Source of the DNA: Alligator mississippiensis | Taxonomy: Eukaryota > Chordata > Crocodylia > Alligatoridae | Direction: 5' to 3' | Assembly (NCBI RefSeq): GCF_030867095.1 | Contig: NC_081829.1 | Location: forward strand, 47,241,036-47,305,035 | DNA length: 64,000 nucleotides | Shown: one piece after another, positions 22,065-33,885 of the stretch | Layout of the letters: each line of letters begins with the position of its first letter | Position numbering within the stretch: the stretch's first letter is position 1 | Position numbers and translations under genes: made by a program | The notes under the pieces: model-generated | What the model was told of the DNA's origin: nothing | The model's input: the letters and a program-made list of their open reading frames with translations, nothing else | Databases searched by the model: none

Positions 22065-23313
22065 TTATTTTTTTTCTTTTCTTTTTAATTTTTTTACAAG
22101 TATTTCAAATGAAGAAAGGGCGCAGTGGCAAGTAGCTCAGATATCACCAGGAAGGTATGAGTCTGCACCTTGGTCTGGGCTACCTGAAAACAAATAAGTA
22201 TCTAGTCATTAGGGTAAGAGAGTTGCATGATGCTAGACTAGATCAGTCCTTCATGCGGTGTTGCTTTCAGAAAATACTATACCTTAATGATACTTACCAT
22301 GATGGACCATATAGTCTCAAGATTAAAAGAGAATTACATGTAGAATGATTTTTTTTGGTTTAAGTTTTGGAGGAAAAAAAAAAAGAGAAAAAAGTTTAAT
22401 ATCTAGCTTGATCCAACCTCCCTTCCTTTCATAAAACCAAATGATCAGATATTTCCACAGCTGTCATGTTTGCTGAAATCACTGCCACTGTAAAATTACC
22501 TGTCAATCCAGCTAGATAGAAATCTCCTTTTGAGTGTAAGAAATAGGACTAGAAAAGATACTATCATCACTTATTATACCAAGCATCTATTGATCAATCA
22601 GCTCCAAAAAAGATTATGTAGTACTAAGGAAAATGTAATCAAATATCTGTAAACTAAAATAATTACTATTTTGCACAGGTCATCAGCTGTTATCAATTTA
22701 TTGCCAGAAGTAATATCCTAAAGCCTTGGCTCTTTCCAACCATTTATATCCTTGCATCATTATCTAATGGTTCAACTACAAGAAATATTTTCTTAAATTC
22801 ACCCTGGCGGTGGGTCAGTGGGAGCAGGCGGGCCACAAATTAGCCCTGCAACCTCCCTGAGTAACACTCTTATCCCCTTTCCCTGCGCAGTCTGTGGCAC
22901 TGCTTCCTGTTTCCTGCCCTATGTTTCTGTCCTGATCAACTGTTCTGCTATCTGCTTCCTGCCCTAACTGCCACTGTGCTGCCTGTCTGCTCCCTGATCT
23001 AATGTGTGGCTTCCTGTGCATGCTGCAGGGTGGCTGCACCTGATATAGGTGATGCCTCCCCACTCCATCCTTACCATATATCATCACAATAGTGGGGCAA
23101 CACATTCTGGTCTGCGACATAGTAAATGAACACCACTGTTATACAATCCACAACATCCAACAACCCTTTGAAGAAGTCAGTGCTGTGTAGAGGGCTTGGA
23201 GTTTTTTACTCTGTGCCTCTTCCAGTCTAGTTATAGACTGTGTGCAACAGGTGTGTAACACTTATTCTCAAATCAAGAATTTACTTCCCAAGGGAGGCAT
23301 GTAACTTACTGAG
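22065..23313. other. unassigned sequence
   Basis: No gene. The GC-richer stretch 22800-23120 has imperfect repeats of tgcttcctgccct but no coding signature. Confidence 0.5.
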
Positions 23314-23779
23314 TACAGGTTTCCCTTGTTTTATGCGGGTTCTGTATGTGTGAATTAGCTCTTATGTGATGACCATTTTTATACCAAAAATTTGTTATAT
23401 GTGAGGTAAATTCACTCTTATGCAATTGATGTGGTGGAAGTCCACAGTCAGCTGCTTTGGGTGGTGCATTGTGGGAGTGACATGCACCAAACTATAGTCT
23501 CTTGTGTGGATCTGTGCTCCTCACTCATTGTCTGCGACATATTTCTGTAGTTGCCATCCCCATTATAATAGTGCCTTGTGCTTTTATGTACTGTCTGCTG
23601 TTGGTGAGTACCAAAATTGTCTTGTAAAACTGGTAGAAATGGGCCTGGGGGTCAGTACAGTTGAGGTCTTACAATGTATTCCTATTTGTTACATTGCAAA
23701 GTGGGTTCCCTTTATGGAATTCAAGTTATGCGCTGTTTTCCAGGAACACACGTATAGCATAAAACGAGGGAAACCTGTA
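23314..23779. mobile_element. pogo/Tigger-like MITE
   Basis: Left end TACAGGTTTCCCTTGTTTTA and right end TAAAACGAGGGAAACCTGTA are inverted copies with one mismatch in the first 20 bases. TA at each edge fits the TA target duplication of Tc1/mariner-pogo elements, and the terminus resembles Tigger elements (CAGG, then CCTCGTTTTAT). The interior of about 420 bp has no transposase. Confidence 0.82.
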
Positions 23780-24245
23780 ATGGTAAAATAAATTAAATAT
23801 TCATATAAAAGGGTGAAATCAGGTAGTTTCAATGTAAATACCTGTAAATTACAAATTGTATCAAGATTAAAAAATGGATGTGAATTTAGGACACAGACTC
23901 AATGACTTTGGGAAAGATTTAGATTTTGGGACTATAGTATTTATATCTGCAATTAATGGAGAACAGCAACACTGTAAAAAGAAAAAATGCTTGCTGTGAG
24001 AGAGAGAATCAGTCGAACAATAGTGGTGTCATAGACAGCAACAGAGGAATGAAAGAGTATTGGGGGAGAGCAGGAAGGAAGAGAGGAGGAGTCAGAGAGT
24101 GGGAACAAAATAGCAGGAAATGAAGACTAGGAGGGGTATCTACTGCATCAGCTGCAAAACTAGCCTGGGCAGAACATGGATAAGAGATTACAATATAACA
24201 TAAACAGCATAATTTTTAATTTTAAATTATAATGTTTTCTCTGGC
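23780..24245. other. unassigned sequence
   Basis: Nothing recognisable. Purine-rich around 24000-24130. Confidence 0.5.
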
Positions 24246-24790
24246 TTCTTAGAATCATGGGGCAGAAAGGGACTTAAGGGGCCATCTACACAAATACAGG
24301 GTGCAATATTCCTAAATCATACCAGACAAATGCTTATCCAGCTTCTTCACGAAAATCCCCAATGAAGGAAATTCCATAGCTTCCCTGAGTTGTTTGTTTC
24401 ATTGTCCTACTGTTCTAACCTGCAGGTTTCTTTTCTTTTCTTTTTGAGATTTAATCTAGATCTGCTTTGTTGCATCTTAAAATCCACTGCTTCATGTCTT
24501 GCCAGCTGGGGCAAAGAAAAACCATTTCTCTCTCTCTTCTTTATGGCAGCCTTCCAATATTTGAAAACTGCCATCTGGTTCCCCCTTAATCTCCTTTCCT
24601 CTGACCTACGCTCATCCAGGTCTCTCTCATCTTTTCTTGTATAGCTTACATCCCAGTCCCCCTCTCATCTTTGTTTGCCTCTTCTCCAGTTTTCCTACAT
24701 CCTTAAAACACAGAGCCTAGAACCACAAAAAAATACTCCAGCTGAAGCCTAACCAGCGAGTTCTTGTGACATAAACCATTCAAATGTCAA
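24246..24790 (-). mobile_element. CR1 LINE 3' part, old
   Basis: A reversed CR1 3' end: agaatcatggggcagaaagg, then ccagcttcttcacgaaaatc and gaaattccatagcttccct; later ccagtttt and cctacatcctta, then agcctagaaccac, in CR1 order. Too worn for open frames. Confidence 0.75.
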
Positions 24791-27700
24791 TCTTGTATTC
24801 TGAAGGACTCCCCCAGCCTCTGCTCCTTACCTCTTTTGCCCCTTGCCACCACTTACCTTTCCCTTGCAAACTCTGGCTCCTGCAGGGGCTCAGGGGGCAG
24901 ACAGCAGAAGCACTCAAAACAGCAGGTGAGAGGCAGTGCAGAGGGCATGCAGCAAGGAGAGGAAGTGGTGCAGAGGACAGCTGCTAGGGGGTGACAGCCC
25001 CACAGGAAGTGATAGGTGTTGGGGAGCAGGCAGGAAGGGGGCCTACTGTTGGGGGGCATGTGGGAGCAGGTACAGGCACTGTGGGGGCAGACATGGGGCC
25101 TGCAGGAACCTTAAGTGTGTGGGGGTACAAGTGTAGGGGTGACAGGATTCTTTTGCCACCTGCCACTGCTTGCCCACTGCAGTGGTGGTGGAGAAAAAAA
25201 TTAAGACATCCATCTGGAATTTAGATTCTCGACATGGAAAATTATAACAAATTTATAAATTTTCCACATCTAGAACCTAATTATTAGGGGGATCATCTTA
25301 AATTCCAAGTCATCTTGGATTTGGGTTAAATACGGTCATCATTTTACACATTGTTCCTTGTTTCTATTCATTGCTCTGGCACATTCCAACCATTTTCATT
25401 TATTAATTCTATGCACAAAATTGTTTCTTGAATCATTTAAGACAAAGTACTGCATATATGTGGGCTTTGATCATAAAGGGGGACACTTTAAATCCCTTTG
25501 AGCATGTCTCAGGCAACAGCAATCACAGCTCTGAAAGTAAACATGCAAAGGGTGAACTCCCTCTAGCAGTTCAAGCAGGTTTGGGTTGTGCCTACTTGTT
25601 TTCTGTTAACATAGGAGATAGTATCAACACACTTAAGCACTTCCTTTTTGTCTGGCTCAGTTTTTGTTGTGTGAGGCTTTTCCTAAGACAGGAACAAGCC
25701 AAAACTAGTTTGACAATGAAGAGTGCTTACTGAAAGCAACCACACCACACCTATTCCTAGCTTGTATACCTACAGTGAAAGGATTGTGCCACTGTTGCAC
25801 CAGCTCTGACCTGAGTTAACATTCAGATACATTGGGGCTTTTCCATCATTATCTTAGAAATCAGGTTCAGCTTGTATAGTTGGGAAGACTAGTGAAGCTA
25901 TCAGGAATTTTAGCATCATCTCCAACCCCTTTTGCTTATGCAAGGAAGATTTCCATTGTTAACTTTCCATGCCCTGTAGCTAAAACCAAACACATGACCT
26001 AGAAAATGTGTTAGCAAGACCAGGGTTGCAAAAGAATGTCTGTGTTTCAAAAGAAGTAAAGGTGAAATTCTGATCCATTAAAGCAAACATGAGTTTTATG
26101 ACTGATTTCAGTAAGGTCCTAAACTCTCCACAGAATATGAATGGAAATAAAGGCCACATGGCTGCATTCTGCAATCTCAACTCATTCTTGTTTTCATTCT
26201 TTGTGGGCACAACCAGAATAATAATGAAGCTACTTGCACAAAAACTTGGAGAATTAAGCCTAGAGAAATCAATCCTGCTCTTTCTTATAAAAAGTAGAAC
26301 TCTGACTTCAGAAGGAGCAGGATTCAGTCAGTAGTTCACCCAGTAATTTAGGCTATGGGAAGCTAATGCACATGCTGAAGGAATACTTGGAGTACTCACA
26401 GTAGGAGCACCTAAAATCAAACATTCATATCTTTACAAAAATATGAAATAGTTAACTTGAAAATTCTTCATTATCTTCAGGAATGAACAGCCTTAAAATA
26501 GCCTATGATTAAGCACTCAGGACAATAGCTGTAATAATCCTTGGTTGCTTAATAGTTTGAGGAATGCACTAAGTTTTAACAGATTTAATTCTTTAATTTG
26601 TTGTTGTCATGGCTAAGAATTGTTTTGGAAAGAAAAGCAAAAAGTAAATTTAAATGAAACTGGCATGACAATTATGACTCATTAAACATGCTGCAAGAGC
26701 CTCTGTACAAAACATACATGAATGAAAGATTCTAAAATTACACAGGAATATGTCCCAGAAAGAGTAAGAAAGCCATATTGCTACCATTTTTACATTTTTT
26801 CATACTTCTATCTTTCCACAAAAAACTGGATTTTTTTTACTTTAAAATAATCACAGAACACTACTTAGCATGTCAGCATCTCTGTTGCTCTATCTATACT
26901 GTACACTGAAGGAGTTCTGAATAAATACCTCCAGCTGTGGGAGACAGAGAACCCAAGGCACAGAATGACTTGCACAAGGACACAGGACAATAAATAACAC
27001 AGGTATAACATCAGAATTCTTGACCAGAAGCATAACTACTATTGTCAAGTAGTTATTTTCAAGCAGAAAGCAGGGGGGCAGGAGTTGCTGGGGTGCTGCT
27101 GTCATATAGGATTCCCACAGCATGGCTGCTGATGCCACTGCCTAGGATCTGCATTCACCAGCTGCTGCTGCTGCCATGCAGGCTCACCAACAGCCATCAC
27201 TGAGGTGCTCCTCTAAATTAGGGGGGGTGCCCCACTTGCCCACCCCTAGTAACACTACTGCTTTGGACTGCTAGTCCTGTGCTTAATTCCAGATGATCCT
27301 TTTCACTCTCATTCACACAGGTGTAAATTGAGATAGCTCGATTATAATTCTTGATTACTCTTTGGGGAAGGCTGTCTCAGTGCCCATTGCCCCCACTCAT
27401 GCCCATTGCCCCCACTCTTCCACCTCAAGAACTTCTCAGTTGTTTGTTATCAACTGGCATCCTCAACTGAGTCTCTGCTTTTCTCAGATAGAATTCTCCA
27501 TGCTATCCATGTGGGTGTTGTCTCTCATTATGCTGTCTGACCCTCTAGCTCCAGCTTAAGAGAAGTCCCTCCCACACTGATCCTCTAGCTCTCAAGCCTT
27601 CTGGCTTCAGTCCTTCTGTATAGAAGAAAACTATCCATCTTCTCAGCACAGGGAAGACAACCTTCTGTTGTTGTAACTTCAGTCTTTTCCACCCCACATT

Positions 27701-28894
27701 CTCCAGCTCAGGGAAGTCCACAGAGTAGATGCATCTGCTGTTCTCTCAGCTGTCTAGGGAAGTGCTGACAATTTCCACCAGGCCCAAGCTAGCTGCCTCC
27801 TCCAATGAATGGCTGCAAACATCTACTTTTTCTACTTTCCCATGGAACAACACAGTCTCCATAATTGTGTTCAGATTGTGTCAGAACAACTTTACTAATG
27901 GCACCTTCCCAATACCTTCGCTTTGGTTATCAACATGCAGCACTAAGTATATCTTTAAATTTAGGTCCTTAAAAGTGTAAGCTCCTTGGACAAGGGACTA
28001 GAGACAAAATTGTGGGTCATACCTCTAATAGTTTTAAGCCACAGTTGCACTTGTCTGAGATCTGGCTTATAAAAGCCATAGAGACTCTAATTTGTGGCAA
28101 ACATGCTAGAGGAGACCTAGGAGCCATTGAGCTCAAGAATCTGCCAAGAAAGCCCCTCTTACTCCTCAACTGTACTCCTCTTTTACAGCTTCAAAAAGTA
28201 GGATTTTCTGAAGGCCTCCTTTTGGTTGTCTATCCCAGTGCCTGTGCACCAACACCAAGATATCGAAATGAAAGTACTGTGACCCTTTGATTGGGTCTGA
28301 TAGGTCTGCTGTTCAGACATCCCACTTTTTATATTAATAAACAGATGAAAATGCCCAAGATGCCATATGCTGTACATAATAAGAAAAAAATATTCTCAAG
28401 ATGACAAGAATTTATATTTCTAATAAGACACATTGAGAATCTGAAAACACTGATAGACAAGCAAAATAATAATGGCAGCAGCAAGAACACTTTTCAACAG
28501 CAGGTTGTATTGCAGCTTGCAGGCCTTGCTGTACCAAAACACTTGTCTGAACACAAAATCTAGCACTGTTATACTACACCACTGCCCATCATGCGGATTA
28601 CACCAATTTCAACCTAATAGTCAGAAAGTACAGAATTGTACATAAACATCACATAGAGTTTAAACTGTTTGACTAAAATTAGATGCATTAGTACCAACCT
28701 CAGAGTAAAAAACTGACCCAGTTCTAGTGAGATAAAAAATTGCCAACAATTTACTCTAGGTTTCTCTCATGCAGGAAATTATCAAGGATAAATGAACCAA
28801 TGCAACTTGCTTTTGTTTGGTATCTCACAAATAAATATCAAACAACATATACATTTCAAAGACAGCAAACTGGATGGGAGTCTTAGCTGATTTT
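24791..28894. other. unassigned intergenic sequence
   Basis: About 4.1 kb with no gene. A GC-rich, G-rich segment at 24880-25150 lacks coding features. A short stem occurs at 25225-25290 (gacatggaaaatt facing aattttccacatc). The segment 27050-27245 may be an old element. The rest is unremarkable. Confidence 0.5.
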
Positions 28895-29490
28895 AATAGA
28901 ACCATAGAAAATTAGGGTTGGAAGGGACCTCTGGAGTTCATTTAGTCCAACCCCCTGCTCAAAGCAGGACCATCCCCAACCACATCATCCCAGTCAAGTC
29001 TTTGTCTAGCCGGAGCTTAAAAACCTCCAAGGATGGAGAGTCCACAACCTTTTTGGGTAACTTGTTTTACTACCCTCCTTGTGAGAAAGTTTTTCCTAAT
29101 ATCTAACCTAAACTTCCCTTGTTGTAACTTAAGACTATTGTTCCTTCTTCTGTCATCTGCCACCACTGAGAATAAACTAGTTCCATCCTCTCTGGAAGTC
29201 TCTCAATCTTCTCTTCTACAGACTAAATAAGCCAAGTTCCCTCAGCTTCTCCTCATAAGTCATGTCCCCCAGCCCCCTAACCATTCTCATTGCTCTCTGC
29301 TGAACTCTCTCCAATTTATGCACATCCTTCCTGTAGTGGGGAACCCAAAACTGGATACAGTGGCACAAAACAGTGAGGAACCCAAAACTAGACTCCAGAG
29401 GTGGCTTCACTAGTGTAAAATTGAGGAGAATAATCACTTCCTTCAGTCTGCTGGCAATGCTCTTACTAATTAAATAGTGTGTCAATATTT
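28895..29490 (-). mobile_element. CR1 LINE 3' end
   Basis: It starts atagaaccatagaaaattag, then ccaaccccctgctcaaagca. Minus translation shows [33 protein letters not shown] stretch containing ggaacccaaaact is duplicated in tandem at about 29340 and 29379. 5'-truncated and broken. Confidence 0.88.
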
Positions 29491-29910
29491 TTCCAATGAT
29501 ACATTGGGTAAAGAACCAAGGATGTTGTAGTTGTATAACTGCCATAACCTAATACTGACTGCAACATAGAATACCTACTCTTCACCACATTTGTATTTGT
29601 TTTACTGACAGCCAGGAGTGAGAATTCTTGAGCTATCTTGACAGTCACTGAGCTTCATTATATAGCAACACATGTTTGTTATGTGGAAGAGCTGAAATGT
29701 GAATTATTTGGATTACCAGTAACTAAGTACTACTAAAGATTCCAGCCAGTCCCCACTTTGCTGGTTCCAGCACAGAAACTGTATCGAGGGAAGAGGACCA
29801 ATTTATAGTTAGTAATGATGTGGGAGAAAAGTCCAAGGTTGAATTTGTGAAGGGAACACAGAGGCATTGGTGGTATACTTCAAATCTCTTTTCTCAGAAT
29901 AAAGGCAATC
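29491..29910. other. unassigned sequence
   Basis: No gene or repeat recognised. Confidence 0.5.
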
Positions 29911-30060
29911 CAGACTCGTAGTAGAGATGATATCTTTTATTAGACCAACAACGTTTTTGTAAAACAATTGCTTCTTTGCAAAAATCTTGTTGCTGTAATA
30001 AAATATATCATCTCTACTATGAGTCCTGATTGCCTTTTCCTCTAGACCAATATGGCAGCT
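29911..30060. mobile_element. inverted pair of Penelope-tail-like repeats
   Basis: gtagtagagatgatatcttt, then tattagaccaac, faces an inverted gttgctgtaataaaatatat, then catctctacta (29919-30022), around a loop near 29965. The strings agree with the Penelope-tail family here (ggtctaataaaagatatc). The right edge carries tagaccaatatggcagctac, also seen near 35970. Confidence 0.5.
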
Positions 30061-30424
30061 ACAACCTGGATACTTTTCCTCAGAATACACTTTCGAGTTG
30101 TTGAAATCCAGTGCCACTTACCATAAACTGTGCAGATATTTATCATGTGAATGTATTCTCACCTCTACTGAGCTCCTTTTCCATTGCCTGCCCATTGAAC
30201 ACGTCCATGGGCTCCAAGAGACTTCTTCCCGAGTAAGAGGAAAATATAAGTAATGACATCTCAGGGTCTTTTAGTTGCCTTCAAATTGAGATTTCCCCAC
30301 CAGAATTGAGATCGGTGATTGTATATCTGAGTGAAATAATTCATAACGATTAAACCAGCAGCACTGAGCATCTGTGTGCAGTCATATATCAGAGACGAGA
30401 ACGACATCTATTCTATTATTAGTT

Positions 30425-30439
30425 ACACACACACACACA
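30425..30439. repeat. (CA)n microsatellite
   Basis: About seven to eight CA units. Confidence 0.85.
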
Positions 30440-30861
30440 TTTTCCAGGAGAGATTAATATTAAGTGTGCTGGAAAGGCAGGTGCCAGGTCTTCTGGCAGG
30501 GGAGGAAGAGGGGCTATAAGGGGTAGGAGGAGAGCTAAAGCTGCAAGTCCCCGCCCCCACCCCAAACATAGACACATCCTTTTTCCTGGCAGCCACAAGT
30601 CTTCTGCTGCCAGTGGAAGCAAGGAGGTAGGAGCAGTACCTGACATCCCTCCACCTGCACCACCTCCCCTAACTCCAGAAATAGGCACCAGCAGCAGAAT
30701 CACTGTCTCCTCCAGTCCAATTTCATCTCCCAGCATGAGCCTCCCACTGCCAGAGGAGAAGCTGGATCTGGACCCAAGGGGACCTGAGTGCCCTGGCTAA
30801 AGAAATTCTGGGGACAAGTGGGATCTGATTTTGTGCTCACACACCTCAAAGTTCCCTTAGA
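30440..30861. other. unassigned sequence upstream of the BED-hAT gene
   Basis: GC-richer than its surroundings. It is probably the 5' part of the hAT transposon, but no terminal repeat was found. Confidence 0.4.
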
Positions 30862-32945
30862 CCCAGGTCTCCTCCTCTGGAAAGCAGCATCTCAGAGGAG
30901 GTTGCGGAGGCAAGTGGCTCAGCTGAGGCAGGTCCTCCTGTTGTACCTCAGCCTGCTGAGGAAGGGGATAAAGCAGGATCCCTACCCTCAACCCAGAACC
31001 GGAGGAGTAGTGTACTGTGGGATCATTTTGAGGTGGCAGATGATCCCAGGTTTGCCATCTGCCAGCACTGCCGAAGGCACATGAGCCATGGCAAGGATGT
31101 GAGACACTTCTCCACCATGGCGATGCTGCTGCATCTGAGGAGGCACCACCCCTTGCCCTTCTTCCTGTTCAGCCCGGCACCAGTGTGAGCATGCCAAAAG
31201 GGAAGTCCCCCGCTTGCTTCAAAGCCCCCTTCCCCCCAAAGCAGAGGCAGGCCAACCTGGACCAGTGGGGGAAAGGTGGACAGAAAGTGGGGTGCATTCC
31301 CAAGGTGAGCAAGATCACCCAGAGCATTGGGGAGATGCTTGCGCTGGATAGGCAGCCTTTCTCCCTAGTTGAGCAGCTAAGGTTCAGGCAGTTTGTAGCA
31401 CTTCTGGCCCCATTTTACAAAGTGCCCACATGCACCACCTTTAGCAGGGGGGTGGTGCCCTCCCTGTATGAGGCATGCAGGGAGTACTTGAGGGAGAAGC
31501 TGCACAATGCAGGGCTGCAGGTAGCCTTGCACTTCACCTCTGACATCTGGAGCAGCCAGGGTGGAGATCACACCTACCTCTCCCTCACAGAGCACTGGTG
31601 CGATCAGTCAGGTAATCGGTGGGCTCTCCTTCAAGCTGAGGTGATGGATGAGTTCCACATGGCAAGGGAGATCATGGTGGCCATCAACCACATGGTACAG
31701 GGGTGGCTCATTGTGCAGGGCAAGCTCACCTGCAGGCTCATGGGCACCAACAATGGGGCCAATATGGTCAAGGTCAGCCATGATGCCAACTTGTTTGGCA
31801 TCCGCTGTGTGGCACGCAAGCTGCACCTCATAGTCAAGGACGCCTTGGATGGGAACAAGGCTGCCGTTGATGGTGTCATCACTACCACCCAGCTCATTTC
31901 AAAATGCAGGAAGGTGGTGGGCTGCTTCCACCACAGCATCAAAGGGGGTAAGATGCTGCGGGAGAAACAGGCAGAGCTGAGCATCCCACAGCACAAAATC
32001 ACGCAGGATGTGGAGTCAGTGAAACTACACATACCTGATGCTGAAAACACTGGTGGAGCAACAGAAGGCCATCCATGAGATGGCTTTGCTTGGGGTGAAT
32101 GGGCTCAGTGGTCCACTGAACAGACTGAGTGGGATACTATCTCCCAGATCTTGCCCTTCCTTGAGGCCACCGCGAACCTTAGCACTGCTGATGCCCCCCT
32201 TACCCAGGAGATCCCCATAGTGAGGCCACAGCTGGAGTACTGTGTCCAGTTTTGGGCTCCACAATTCAAAAAGGATGTGGAGAAGCTTGAGAGGGTCCAG
32301 AGAAGAGCCACGTGCATGATCAGAGGTCAGGAAAACAGACCTTATGACAACAGGCTGAGAGCCATGGGGCTCTTTAACCTGGAAAAGCGCAGGGTCAGGG
32401 GTGATCTGATGGCCACCTATAAGTTTATCAAGGGTGACCACCAGTATCTGGGGGAACGTTTTTTCACCAGAGCGCCCCAAGGGATGACGAGGTCGAACAG
32501 TTACAAACTACTGCAAGACCGATTCAGGCTGGACATAAGGAAGAATTCCTTTACTGTCTGAGGCCCCAAGGTCTGGAACAGCCTGCCATCGGAGGTGGTT
32601 CAAGCACCTACATTGAACACTTTCAAGAATAAACTGGATGCTTATCTTGCTGTGATCCTATGACCCCAGCTGACTTCCTGCCCTTCAGGCAGGGGGCTGG
32701 ACTTGATGATCTTCCGAGGTCTCTTCCAGCCCTAATGTCTATGAAATCTATGAAATGTGAGGGAATTGGAGAACCAAATGGAGAAGTTCCAGTGGATCAG
32801 TGTTCCTGGCTGGGGCAAGCCGCTGTAACCAGATGTGGAAGTACTGGTGAGGAAGCTGAAGGATGGCATCAGGAGATGGCTAGATCCCTTGTGGTCCAGT
32901 ACAGTCCACATGCTGGTGGGCATGTGTGATCCAAGGGTGAAGGAG
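30862..32945 (+). pseudogene. hAT transposase with N-terminal BED zinc finger, decayed
   Basis: An open but ATG-less stretch from about 30862 gives a Ser/Pro/Glu-rich leader, then a BED finger at 31004-31142: VLWDHFEVADDP, FAICQHCRRHM, MLLHLRRHHP (CX2C, then HX4H). A frame change near 31180 leads to a 297-codon frame (31185-32078) with the hAT core: LALDRQPFSLVEQLRFRQFV, FTSDIWSSQGGDHTYLSLTE (first catalytic Asp in TSD.W), RLMGTNNGANMVK (families have TDN; here Asp is Asn), CVARKLHLIVKDAL. Another frame change near 32030 gives YLMLKTLVEQQKAIHEMALL and WDTISQILPFLEAT. A CR1 sits at 32217-32757; then VRKLKDGIRRWLDPLW and MCDPRVKE resume. The C-terminal dimerisation region is absent. A host domesticated gene is unlikely given these breaks. 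Confidence 0.85.
32217..32757 (+). mobile_element. CR1 LINE 3' end inserted in the hAT gene
   Basis: [60 protein letters not shown], then the 3' end ggacttgatgatcttccgag and catagatttcatag-type repeats read in reverse (atgtctatgaaatctatgaa). hAT motifs lie on both sides in the same orientation, so the CR1 landed inside an existing hAT copy. Confidence 0.92.
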
Positions 32946-33325
32946 CCTGACAAAGGGTTTTTCAACCTAAAAGCTTGCTAAAATATATTTCTTTGACTAT
33001 TCAGTTTTTTTTTTTTAATAATAAACATAGAAACATAAAAACACAACATAGCCCACCACACACTCCAAATAACACATCATTTATATATTCAAAACAACAT
33101 CTCTATTTCTACCATTCAGTTCTTTTATAAAAATTCTCATTTCATTAACCATAAGCCACTTAGCCTCATCAGACAATCAAGGAAAACCCCTTTCCATAAA
33201 ATCAAAACTCAACCTCTCATTGTCTAACTATGAGGCTTTCTCTAACTATTCAGTTGGTCTACTAAGATACCAGATTGACCCAAAGAACATTGTCTGCCAG
33301 CGCCATGTAGTTAGACCAACATCCC
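32946..33325 (+). mobile_element. Penelope-tail-like repeat split by a retroposed insert
   Basis: gcctgacaaagggtttttca, then ctaaaagcttgc and gactattcag, resumes at 33246 with aactattcagttggtctact and acccaaagaacattgtctgc. Between them sits the poly-T-headed insert at 33007-33229. Confidence 0.55.
33007..33229 (-). mobile_element. short retroposed insert with poly(A) tail and target duplication
   Basis: It begins with 12 T (a poly-A tail on the minus strand). It is flanked by a 17-bp imperfect duplication: tttctttgactattcag (32990-33006) and tttctctaactattcag (33237-33253). A tail plus a long duplication is the mark of LINE-driven retroposition. The source transcript is unknown to me. Confidence 0.6.
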
Positions 33326-33407
33326 TAGTACCTGACCAGAAGGATGCAGGGCCCTGGGCACATCTAAGCCCAGGGCTGGGGCTGGCAGTGAGAGTTCTCT
33401 GGTAGCT

Positions 33408-33885
33408 GCTGGAGAAGAAATTCCTGCAGAAAAGAAAAGTAAGGCTCTAGTCTGTGACAGTTTGGCTGCCCGAGATGTTACTGCTAACTGTGCTTGCCTG
33501 TTATTATTTAAAGTGTTAGACTGGACTGAGGCTGTAGGGGAGGAGGCGGCCTCGTTGGGGCACACTACCGTGTCGTGTAGATACCCTAGCACCAGTGAGG
33601 GTGCACCTTAACACACACACACACACAAGTGAGGGTGTGCCTTAACACACACGCTAAAGAAGCTCCTGCAAGAGAGGAAAGAAAGGCTTTGACACAGCTT
33701 GGCTGCCTGAGATGCTGCTGATGCTATTGTGCTAGTGCTCATTAAGTTATTTTATACCTGTTGTTATTTAAAATGGTGGAACTGCCTGAGGCTGTAGGGG
33801 AGGAAGAGACCTTATCGGGGCACACTACTGTGTCATGTAGAGGCCCTAGCGCCAGTGAGGGTGCACCTTAACCCACACACAGTGT
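33408..33885. repeat. imperfect direct duplication, about 245-bp period
   Basis: Unit 1 (33408-33630) and unit 2 (33655-33885) share ctgaggctgtaggggagga, ggggcacactac, gtgtc.tgtag and gccagtgagggtgcacctta. Unit 1 ends in a CA run (33610-33627). Confidence 0.75.

Noticed and set aside
31185-32078. The 297-codon frame as a functional host ZBED gene
   Set aside because: It lacks an in-frame BED finger, has Asn at a catalytic Asp position, changes frame at both ends and is interrupted by a CR1.
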